Source: Sipunculus nudus
Lineage: Eukaryota; Annelida; Sipuncula; Golfingiida; Sipunculidae
Length of the DNA: 64,000 nt
NCBI GenBank assembly: GCA_026874595.1
Contig: CM049321.1
Span: 16,880,479-16,944,478 of the forward strand
Reading direction: 5' to 3'
The notes beneath the pieces are model-generated. The model saw nothing but the letters and a program-made list of their open reading frames with translations, was not told the origin of the DNA and did not search any database. Numbering within the stretch: position 1 is the first letter of the stretch; each line of letters begins with the position of its first letter. The translations under genes and the position numbers were made by a program. This document shows positions 1-11,441 of the stretch, piece after piece.

Positions 1-1704
1 CTATACCTAATGCAGTGGAGTTTTAAGTTGCAAATTCCTCATTAATATGCAAAGAGTTTAAACAAAATGAGGTATATTTTCAATTCATCTGCACCATTTT
101 TTAACTACTAAAATAATTTGATGAGTATACTGCAGAAGGTCGTGGCGACAAAATGTAAACCCTTTGTTTTACTCAGCTTTGTTTTACATTTTGTCAATAT
201 TTAATTTTTATTATTGCTTTTATTTTAGTTTTAAAATGTATTAATGACAGCTCTTACTTTCTTCAAAAGTGAAAGGAATGACATAGGATTCTTTCATCAA
301 ATTCCAAGAATCCAACTTATTCTTGTCTCAAACAAAAAATTCTTTATAGGACGCTCAGGATATTTATTTTAAATGATTCACGCGTCATGCTTTCCTCTTA
401 AAGGAGATTGAAGATTCACGTACAAGTGAATATAAGACTAGGGTGATTATTTGTGGGAGGTACTAATGAATGTCATGGCCTCATTAAAACTAACAAATCT
501 GACACGATCCCTTGCTCTTCAGTGATTCATATATCATTTCGTGAAGGAGGTAATAAAAAAAACACAATTAAAGGAAAATTAAACCCAAGGCTCTATCTTT
601 AAACCATGTTGCAACATGGATGCAACTGATCTTTACCCTTTATTTCAAATATTTAAACATTTGAACTGTAGAATAAAATTATTTATGATACGTCTGTGAT
701 ACTTTCTCTATGCTTGAATTCTGTAATTTGTGTCATAGTTTGATGTGGATAAAAAAAGTTTATACATAATATGGACATAACTTTGTTGAAACACGTCATA
801 CTGTATTTCCTCTTTTAAAGGTATCTGCTTATTTATATTAGACTCATGAATTAATTGAATATTGAACCCACAACAGCCACGGTTGCCATCCATTGCATGG
901 AGATAATAGTTTAATCTCTCCCTTTTCAAATAAACTCATAAACATCGATTGTCATGAATGAATTGTACGATACACGATGATCATTCTAATATTCAGTGTT
1001 ATAACTAATACTACAAAAGGCTCTCAGTACTCCATTGTATACGTCTAAGTTTCCTTCCAGGGGCGTAAAGAAAGCCCAATGTGTATGAACCATAAAAGAT
1101 CATTGTTGATGCCGAACAATTTCCCCATCTACTGTTCTCCAAATAATATCTAAAGGGTATCTATTCCATAAAATACTTATTAATCTGCAAGTATTGACAA
1201 AACCTTCTACAAGAATTGCATTCAGTCTTCCATGTTTTAATTTTTATATAATTTTACATATTAATGTATCTTTCCTTTCTCTTTTTTATATACATGAAGT
1301 AAGATTTAATTGTATTCGATCTCTGTATAATATCGTTTGGAATACACAAACTTAGTTTACTATATTGAAGCTGATATATTATGAACGGGTGAGATATTGT
1401 ATTAAACCATATATTGGCAAATAACCTTTTCTTTTACTTACAAGATGGTAAATTCAACAAAAACAATGTTTTTCTTATGTACTTCTTTCCATAATATGAA
1501 TTGCCGTAACATCATCAGCATAACATGACCTTTCTGTTTGTAAGTCCTTGAATTGTTAGTGTGCCTTATTTTATAACCAGAGCTTCAAATTATTAGGTGA
1601 ATATACATTATGTCATTTGCAGGTTAGTATTTAAGTTCGTACAAACACCGAAGAGGGTTAGAGAGAACTGGTCGCTCAGATGAAGATCAGCCGACGTGTG
1701 TGCG
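1..1704. other. Intergenic or intronic AT-rich DNA, no supported gene
   Basis: Plain AT-rich sequence without recognisable protein domains. The secreted-protein gene on the minus strand (1787-3132) should continue into this stretch, because its second exon ends in a splice donor. I could not pick out a next exon with a matching phase-1 acceptor and convincing coding content. A weak open stretch at 708-929 on the minus strand has no clear splice borders. Confidence 0.5.
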
Positions 1705-1775
1705 GATATACATATATATATATTTATATATATATATATATATATTTATAGAGAGAGAGAGAGAGAGAGAGAGAG
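1705..1775. repeat. Compound (TA)n-(GA)n microsatellite
   Basis: About 45 bp of imperfect TA dinucleotides run straight into about 26 bp of GA dinucleotides. The block lies only about 5 bp from the minus-strand splice donor at 1781-1786 of the secreted-protein gene, so it forms the start of that intron. Confidence 0.95.
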
Positions 1776-1786
1776 TTAAAACTTAC

Positions 1787-3132
1787 CAATACTTTTCCCA
1801 TAAAGAAAATTACCTGTGGTAATTATAGGCACCTTCTCAGCTTTGCCTTTTCTCTCCTTGATACTGACAAGATCAGATATTGCTGCAGGAATATTGTCAC
1901 ACTCGGTTGGAAAATTCGCGGTTTTCATGGCCCAGTTTTCATCAATGTCGTTGAATCCACAAATGGTCCTGGCTAATTCCCTTAGTTTGTTCGCTCCAAT
2001 CCCTCTCCATAATGGCGTTTGTTGGACATGACATATTTTGTTCAACGTCATTCTTTTGGCATCCTTCAGACGGGCACAAATGTACCGAGGTGCTTCATTT
2101 TCTACCCTTCTACATCTTTTGTTGTCTGTTACGAGAAAAGCTGAATCAAGAACTGGGTCGGTTATATCCACACCTTGGTGTTCTAGACAAAACTTTATAT
2201 CGGGCAATGTATAGAACAGCGATACACATAGAACAGCATTTAAGGCATTCTTTGAGTTCTTAGCAGCAGTCCAATTACTAGCCAGGCATACTGAGCTTCT
2301 GTTTCCAGTCCCAAGAAACTCCCGAAAACGGATGTTAGCGTCAGACGATAAATCTGTTCCCGGCCCGAATGTTACTGGATAAATGCCTTTAGTCTGTCCA
2401 GTCAATCCGAGGGCCTTTTGATGCAAAGTTTGACGTTTTACCCACAATACCCTGGTCGTCTGTGCGAAAGAATAAATAAGGATTCACAAGGAATGATATT
2501 ATTAATGTGTAATCGAAATATTACCTTTCTAGAATTTTGCTTTTTTTTCCTTGTGGTACGAGAAACGTCATCAGTAAACCAAGAATCTAACAATAAAGGA
2601 AGAGGCGACTATGCAGACGTATATCAAATTTGTATCTTTATATGCACTTTATCATGCGCAATAAGGTTTAGAGCAATAATCTTATTTGTTTGCATTAGCA
2701 ATACAAATCCCTATGCAGTTTATGAGGAGGAATATCCTACCGATAATCATGGAAAAGAAAATTGGGCAAATTTCTGTTACACAGTAATAACTCTAAATAA
2801 CACCCATAGGGACCGAGATAAAATGATCGCTTTTAAGAGATGTTCGCGTTCGTCTAAGTGAGGTCTTTTATGAAGGACGAAATAGAAAAAGGTAAAATGT
2901 GGTCCTTGTTTTGAGTTGGTTGCTAAACCGAGAAGGTTGTTATGGGAGTGTTATAAGACATCCTAACTTTACTATAACAATTTTCAATGTTCAGATTATC
3001 AATATATAACATAAAAACAATACTTACGGTTTCTGGAGAAATCCAAGTGGACGTAGAGTAGGTTTGATTGGTCACAAGGCTGTTCACCATGGAGTGTGCG
3101 ATTGGAATCAAAATTACGAGTGGCCAAATCAT
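1787..3132 (-). CDS. Secreted cysteine-containing protein, family not recognised (5' two exons; 3' end missing)
   Basis: Exon 1 (3028-3132) starts at an ATG and encodes 35 residues that open with a classic signal peptide, MIWPLVILIPIAHS. It ends in phase 0 at a consensus gtaagt donor. Exon 2 (1787-2459) follows a ttctttcgcacag acceptor, stays open for 224 codons and ends in phase 1 at another gtaagt donor, so at least one more exon lies at lower coordinates. The joined 259 residues contain eight cysteines after the signal peptide and N-glycosylation sequons (NQT, NRS, NWT), as expected of an extracellular disulfide-bonded protein. I do not recognise the fold or any catalytic motif. Coding status is well supported by the long open exon, matching phases and good splice sites; function is unknown. 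Confidence 0.68.
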
Positions 3133-5514
3133 CTTTTGTTTAGGAAGTAATGCACTCAGTAGCTGTACCTCTTCGTTATGATACGCATTTGAAATATTAA
3201 TCATATATATGTGATATAATGTATGTTCTATTATATACTGAGAAGTCACGTTAATTAGTGATAAATATTTCAGTTGAATCCACGGGTCATGATATTTTAA
3301 TAAGGATCATTAGAAATTCACAGACAGCACGATTATATACTCTCTACACAATTGGAAAGTCACAACCAATAATGACAGATATTTCAGATAATTCTGTTGG
3401 TCATGATATTTTTTTAGTTGATTGGGTAAGCACGCACAATACCATTTACATATTATACATGTTTAAATATTAGTCAATATTTGAAGTTCTTAGTAAATTT
3501 ACAGCAATGCAGTCCACCTATAAATATTTCACTGAGTGGAGATTATTTTATTTACACATAATTTTATGACGATTATTGTTTAATTCTGATAAGCTTATGC
3601 AAGGATGCTGAAATTCATTTTAATTGAAACAAATCTTGAAATATTAAATTAAAATTTGGTAAAAAGCTGTTGAAGAATTTTGGACAAAATGAAGGCATAT
3701 CGAAGGACAAGTTTTTATTTCTTTGAATGCTCACTTGGTAGAGCTAATGTATTATTCTGACGTGAAGTTGTAGTTATCCATAACAAGAAACTCGCATGGC
3801 ATTTATCCCGACCAGATTGTTCCATAAAACGTATCAAAACCAGTTATTTTAACGAGTAATAGATAAGGAGAACCTGGGGTGAAACATGACATTTCAGTTA
3901 AACTCATAGTGCATAGAGAATAATGAAAACAATGGGGAAAATGTTTTTGCTTATGCTGTATTTGAGGATGAGGTACATTTAAACACAATGAGCTATTTAA
4001 ATCAATATAAATTATTTCTTGTTTCATAAACGTACGGGGAAAGAACACAGTTGTGCTAATGAGTTATGTAGTTTAGTGAATGTTGTGTACGTATAAACGG
4101 GGCAAAGAATTCTTTTATTTACTCTGTCAATAGACAGGACTCCGTGTCATTGTTTCATTGTCAAAACATGCAATAATGACTTGAGGTTTATAAAAGTAGG
4201 AATGATGACAATAAATAGAAGGCACTTTAGAAGTAAAAGTTTACATTATTCTTAAACACCATTTCCGGATTATTTCGTAGTTATATCCTGATCAAACTGT
4301 AATGTGTGGTCGAATAAGCATACAAAATACATTAATAAAAGACTAGAGAAAGGTGTGTCACGGGTCACATTTCACGAACTAGATGGTACCTTGACGTGTC
4401 AACTGTGGTCACTGGATAAAAGGCGGCTTCCACCAAATCTAACATATAAATACAGGCCGGGTAAACCTTCATCCCGGACGGACATATGTACTTAGGGTTT
4501 CTCCTGATGGTATCAGTGAATGATCTAACTCTCTCCATCCTGCGGGACAAACACATTGACCTGTTTCACAATATAAAGAAACTTAAAAAGAACTTTCAAA
4601 GATATGATGCATTTTTCATTGTCCTTAACAGTTCACGAAATAAAATCAAAGACCGTCCATGACTTTTTGTCTAAATAAGATGAATTATAAAACAAACAAA
4701 CAAACAAAATTATAGCTTGGCTGAGGAAGAAAATTTTAACTGTGAAAAACATATACATTGTATAGCATTACAATTGAAAAATTCGCCAATCTGGTAAACA
4801 GGCAGCGAAGAGGAATGGCTTGATAAGAGGGATTGGCTGACTACAAAAATACCTAAAGGAAGAAACACTGTAGACGTCATCGTGGTAAATAAATTAGTTG
4901 TGTTGATTATGACGTTGAAATGATTTAAATAAGACTAACTAACATAAGGCGACATCCAGTTAAAATATCTTGAGGTAAAAAGGTATTAAGATCTTTCGAG
5001 TTTATATTAAATATTTGAGTATTACATTACATGAATGAATGTTTTTCCAAATTCCCATTATCACATTTGGACACTTAATTATGAAAACTGTTACTTGGTC
5101 ACAACAATTTAACGTTCACTGTTCTTAACCGTGTCCTTGTTACTTAAAAGGAATAAGATACTCATGAGAGGGCAGGAGGCAAAAACAAAAAGATTGGATA
5201 AACCACCCAGAATACGTGTATACCGTTGACCTATCACGCGCAGAACAGTTGGTACTCTTTAATTAGATAAGAGTTAGCTCTGACATAAAAAGATAATCAA
5301 TGTTAATTAGAGAAAGTTCCGATGTATTCAAAATGTTTATTCTATTACGGCTACATGGATAATACACCGCAAGTGGCACAAATTCATTCATGTATAAGTT
5401 GAACTGAATTTCCTTCATTTAATACAAATTAGATAATAAAATATGTATTTTTTATCATTTTAATTTTTTCACCAACACAAAGGGTTAACATTTAAGCACA
5501 ATAAAACTTAATTC

Positions 5515-5518
<4 letters not shown>
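3133..5518. other. Intergenic region, no gene seen
   Basis: AT-rich DNA between the secreted-protein gene and the 3' end of the CARD-ankyrin gene. It presumably holds the promoter of the former and the 3' untranslated region of the latter. On the minus strand an AATAAA-type signal occurs at about 5337-5342, about 700 bp past the CARD-ankyrin stop codon, which is rather far. Short open frames here have no domain signature. Confidence 0.45.

Positions 5519-5570
<52 letters not shown>
5519..5570. repeat. (TA)n microsatellite
   Basis: An uninterrupted TA dinucleotide run of about 52 bp lies just downstream of the CARD-ankyrin coding region. Confidence 0.97.
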
Positions 5571-5573
<3 letters not shown>

Positions 5574-6041
5574 CAGATGAAATAACCCTTAGTAATGATA
5601 CAAAAGCGCACAGATACAAAGGCAGGCAAGACAATGAGTTCATTATTGACAAAGTAAAGCACAGTTAAATGTAAAATGGATAAATTACATAACCAATTTA
5701 CTGAACATTCTGATACAGTTTTTGTTGGGTATGCAAGTGCATTGTTTAGGTTGTCCGAGATGTCGAAATGTAAATTCTCTTATATGAACCCATCGGTTCT
5801 GAGTTGGCTAGAACACATCCTGGAAGAAAGTTACAACACTAGTTCCAGTATAGTTGGGGAAAAAAGGCTTCCCCTCAGCTAGACAGAGTCAGGTAGCACC
5901 TAAACCTTAATATACCACATTAGACGTTCTTCACGCCCTTTAGTGTCATCTATCAGCTATAATAACATCTGACTCAGAACAAAACTATTATCAAATATAC
6001 ATACTAACATACTAACAATCACATTATTAACACGACACAGT

Positions 6042-6182
6042 CTAAATCAATTGATCCTGATGAATCAGTTCATTGATAATTACAACAGCCAGACACAGCA
6101 GTCCGAGAATATAGCACAGAATACTGCATACGGCCAGTTGAGTGGATGTAAAGCGCTTCTCAGTTGGAACAACCTCTCCATC
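6042..6182 (-). CDS. CARD-ankyrin gene, exon 13: transmembrane tail and stop
   Basis: Follows a ttcgtattttcag acceptor in phase 0 and ends at a TAG (6042-6044) after 46 codons. After a short polar lead (DGEVVPTEKRF) it encodes about 22 hydrophobic residues, including LAVCSILCYILGLLCLAVV, then a ten-residue polar tail. This is the layout of a tail-anchored protein. No poly(A) signal is visible close by. Confidence 0.68.
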   Translation of the reverse strand, partial: DGEVVPTEKRFTSTQLAVCSILCYILGLLCLAVVIINELIHQDQLI

Positions 6183-6237
6183 CTGAAAATACGAAACAGC
6201 ACTTTTGGGAGCAAAGGATAGGATTGTATCAATGCAG

Positions 6238-6297
<60 letters not shown>

Positions 6298-7900
6298 TGA
6301 AATTTAACAATAATTTTACTAAACCATGTAAGGTATGAAAAATAGAAATATCATTGATCAGAACTAGTTTAGTTGCACCTGATTAGCTGTTTTTTTTTAA
6401 TATAAGCCCTATGAGAGGAAGCATGGTTATAGGTCTATGGATAATAGTTCCAGTCTTAACTAGGATTTACCATATATCTATCGTGTGATGTTTCGAATCA
6501 TGCATGTAGTATTATTTATAGTACGAAAAGCTAATAAATCATTAAAGACCGGATGCATAATTAATTTAACGTATTCTAATATATATTAATCCATATTTTC
6601 AGAAGCATAATCAGTTTGGTATTCACACCTGCTTAAGCAACACTTTATCTTATGTGTAATCTAGTGGACATATCCAGCATTAAATAAGCTTTACAAAGCT
6701 GTCGTTTGAATATGGTTTATTTTCCGTCTTACATTGATGCTTTGGTGTTACAGCTTGAATTACCATTATTTATTTACAAACGTTTTACAAATAAGAAATG
6801 CCACACAAATGAATGCGACGACATAACGTAAAAGGTGGAAATATTATGTATATTCAGCATGAGTATAAACTTTTTTTTATCGTTAATGGATAGATCAAAA
6901 CTATGCAGGCACATGAGCCCATGAATAATATAGAAAAACACCTCCGGTTCGTCCGTCTCTATTTCAGCTCTGAACTTCCTCCGATTCGTCTTTGGTCTCA
7001 TAGGCGCTGAAGTTGGGGTAAATCCATTCTATAAAGAAAAGGAAATATTATGTCTCTCGCTTTATTTTTGGAGATTTTTTATATCAAGGTGAAGTCCATG
7101 TTTCATACTTGGCATGGAGAATTTTTTTTCACAGTTTTCTATTCTAAGAGTTACAGATATTCAAGGAAACCATAGGGAAACCATAGGGAATATTTACAAC
7201 ATTCTGTGAGACATTTCCTGAGAATCTCCTGAAGATGGGCATTTCATTCTCAAGTCATAATGTAGTAGTGTTCCACCTAAATTATCAACCCATAAAACAA
7301 CCAGTTTATGGGTCGGATCCGAGGGCGGAAAATTGAAAACGTGAGATAATGCCAGAAATGCTTCCAGCAAGGTAGTAAGGTAGACTACGGCCATAACCTT
7401 ATCTTTTGACCCACCATTTTGAACGAATCTAAGATACTTTGAGCTTGTAAGTTTTAAGTATACCGAAAGGTTGCGGATACTGAAAGATAATAAAAAGGGA
7501 AGTAATATGTTTTTTTTTTATCAGAAGACAACGGAAATATCTTGTATTGATGGATTTTGCCTGTACCGTTGGTGATTTTTAACTCTGCAATTTATAAAAT
7601 AAACTAGCATGTAGATTACTTTGCTTAGCTCCTTAGGATAAAGTAATCTCCGCTCTGTCCCGTTATAGTTGGATTATAACTATGATTTGCTCGTCTCCCA
7701 AAGGAGGATCCAAACCTATGAACCCCATCCTTCTGATATAATATAGGAAAATATGATTACTAATTAAAGAAGGCCTGTGAAATCAAACCTTGTCAGTTCC
7801 TGTCGTACTACATCCGTAATTTTGTAGCATATTGACTGCTTCCTGCTTCTTTGACAATGCTGCTTCAAAGATCGCCGTTCTTCCATCCTGTGGTTTATAT

Positions 7901-7960
<60 letters not shown>

Positions 7961-8595
7961 TACATTCAGCACATTCAAATGCGCATTTGTATATTCTAAT
8001 GTAACACGTTCGTTTTGAGGTCATTTTTATCGATTTTTCCTTTACACGGGGGTCACCCATTGATGTAAGTACCTTGTCTTTGTGATTGACGTCACCGCCT
8101 TGTTCTAGCAACATTTGTATACAATCAGTCCTGCCCTCTGAGGCTGCAGCAAATATGGCCGTTTCACCATTCTGTGATATAAATTAATGCTTTTATATTG
8201 AAAACGTATTAATAAAAGTTAATGTTCAAGGACCACACATAAGCAGCATATTTCTTCAAAAAGATATTAGCAAGCCATTTATTAAAAGAATTAACAATAC
8301 ACTCTCTGAAAACGCACAAATGGCGGCTTTGGGATCCCCTCTTTCTCAGATCCTGTATCGGATCTCTGCACTTGGGGTAGTACGTACCTTATTTGCATGA
8401 TTCACGTCTGCACCATTGTCAACGAGAACTCTCAGTGTCTCTTTACTCTTTCCAACTGCAGCTGCAAAGATCACGGTCTCTCCGTCCTTAAATATTATGG
8501 TTTATACTTGAGCATGTACATACAGATAAATTGCCAATGACGGAGGCATTTCCTATGTTAATTAAAGATTATGAGCTCTCTCTATATATATATGC

Positions 8596-8640
<45 letters not shown>

Positions 8641-10563
8641 TACTGAAATAGTTTGGTTGCTTAGAAATGGTTTAAATCCGTTCATGGACAAAGCGCCTGA
8701 AACATAAAAGTGGAGTTGCGATACGTTCATATAACGGCTTTCGTTGTGTGATGCCTTTTGATATTCAGATATTCATTTCGTTTATTAAGGCTATTGTATT
8801 ATTACAGGCAACGGACCTTCTATCCTGAAGGGAAAATGAAAAAAAGTCCACTTAACGAATAAGGTTTTCTAACCATCGTCGTTATTAAGGTTAATTTAAC
8901 AACAAATAACAATATTGCCTCATACACCGGAAACACTGAAGGCACTATGAAAAGCCGCTTTGTAAATCGTATGCACCTAACAATACTTGAATAGACTCAG
9001 ACAAACACAACTGAGTCACCTGAAGAGTACCATGTAGTGCGTACGAAACCTGCAGGAAATAATGATTCATTGGTGTATTTTATAACCTCTCACTCTCTCA
9101 CTCTCATGACAGTCATAGTGATATGTAACTGTGATCCAAATTGCAGTTTTTATCTTTTGTGTTTTGAGCGCCATGTCCATTTAGTTACAATCAGTGATAC
9201 TGCAGCCTCATATGTCACACTATGAAGGCCCGAATGAGTGAGATAAAAATACTAAAAATCAATTATTTGATCTGCGTGTGTTGAAAATAAGGAGTTTAGT
9301 ATACAAGCTCGGTTACCGATGTCTTTAACTATATGATTCGCAGGTCAAAGGCTTAGGGCAGACTACAGCATAGCCTATGATAAAACACGGTAAATGGCAT
9401 CAATAAAGAAAATTGGGGATAAAATCAAACTAAGTTCTTTTGTATGTCATGCCTTGTAGCTTCTCTTTTTCGCACAGGATCTATTAGCCATTGAAAATAA
9501 AGGTGCATAGCGACAATGGGCTATGTTATATAGTAATGGGTTCTGTAGTTTCAATTTCCAATTTTCAGTTTTTCGTATTGCTTCAAGTACCTTTCACCCT
9601 GCCGAAAAGAAGAAAATGACCACTTAACAAATATTGATTGCTAACCAGCATTATTATTAAAGTCAATTAACAATAAATAATAACGTTGCCTCATACACAG
9701 AAAGCACTTCGAAAATCTTTGATCTGCATGTATTGTAAAAAGGAAGATTAGTTACACCAGCATGGTTACGGACGTCTTTCACTCCATAGATAAATGATTC
9801 GCAGGTCAAAAGTTAAGGGCAAACTACAGCGCAGCTACTGATAAAACACGTCAAATGCTAAAGCTACAGACAAACAGAGATAAAAAGGAAACTGGGTTAA
9901 GCAATTTCCTTCCGCAAAGCAAACTGAGCATTGATCCCTAAGGTTGACCGACATTCTATTAAGCAACCACGAGTAATTATGTTATCTATTAGTAGTTGCT
10001 CCAATTATAGACAGGGTAAAATTAAAAGAAAGGTTACAGGGCATATAATTTCTCGCCACAGTCTTTTCAGTGCACAATATTATCAGGTGTCACATTTTCG
10101 TTCTTGACATGCAATAAATAGTATATTCGTACCTCAGCGGATCATAAGTAGCCTGCGGTGCAGCGAATAGCTGTACCTATATCTCAAGTCCTTCTCTACG
10201 TTTAGAAACTGAAGGGTCAACTTATTTTTAATCCAAATTTTGCATTCGCATATACGATGTATATAATGTAGCACAGGGCAAACATAATGGTCACGATATT
10301 TTTAGTTGACACAGGTTACTACTTACCTTATTTTCATGGTTCACATTGGAACCATTCTCAAGCAGGATTTCCACTGCTTTTTCTTGGCCGGAACTTGCTG
10401 CTCCAAACAGAGCTGTGTTTCCTTTCTGAAATATGGAAAATAAGTTCCAAGCCATATAACAATGGACACATATATATTCTTCTTGCAATATAATGGTCTT
10501 TAATGCCACATGTTAATTTTCACTTTGGGTGAGGACTGTTCAGGATTATTAACAAAACGAGTT

Positions 10564-10611
<48 letters not shown>

Positions 10612-11408
10612 ATTTACCATTTAACAATAAAATGGCAAGAGAAAGGATTGGCTTAACAAACATATCAGTGAGCTTTCCTGCACAGCATGTATAACTGCAT
10701 ATAAACATCTGACATGGATTCTGTGATTGACAGCTAAGTCATGATAGGGTCTGGCAAGACACTGAAATTAACAAAGAAAAGTGGACAAGGGAGAGCACAG
10801 CATCAGTTGTTTAACTGGGCTTACCTAGTACACCTATTGGAGCAAGAGTAGGAAGGGACGTGGCTTACCTCGTCCGGGGCGTCAACGGATACTCCTTTCT
10901 TCAGGCACCACTTCAGCATGGTGCAGATTCCTCTTGTTGCTGACCGATGCAGGGCCTTCACAAAATTCTGAAATAGATGAGCGGGCATAATCATTATGTT
11001 TATTTAGAGTACATTCTATTATAAAAAGGAGGTTAAATTTTGTTAAAACATAATCTTGAAAATCTTTATTTACATAATATTTTAAACCAATATTATGTAC
11101 AAATGTATCAGAACTATTACTTTCTAAGGACATGACTATATTTTCTTATGAGTCACAGAATGAGCCTTTCTGTTGATGCATCTTCTATAACGAATACATT
11201 TTCTGAAGCCTAGTATCAGGTATAATCTCCTGCTATAGGAAATGATCATCATACCTGCCCCATGAACTTTATTTTCTTTTTCCACTTTGCAGCTGAAACA
11301 AAAAAAAATCCAAACCTTATTCCAATATCAGAATTCCAATATCGTATTCCAATATCAGAAAAAATATTATATTGCCTAATGGTCATCAGTATTATCAAAG
11401 TGATATAA

Positions 11409-11441
<33 letters not shown>

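Noticed and set aside
3280-3425. Short repeated motif 'ggtcatgatatttt' (also near 10289)
   Set aside because: Only about 20 bp shared in AT-rich DNA; likely chance.
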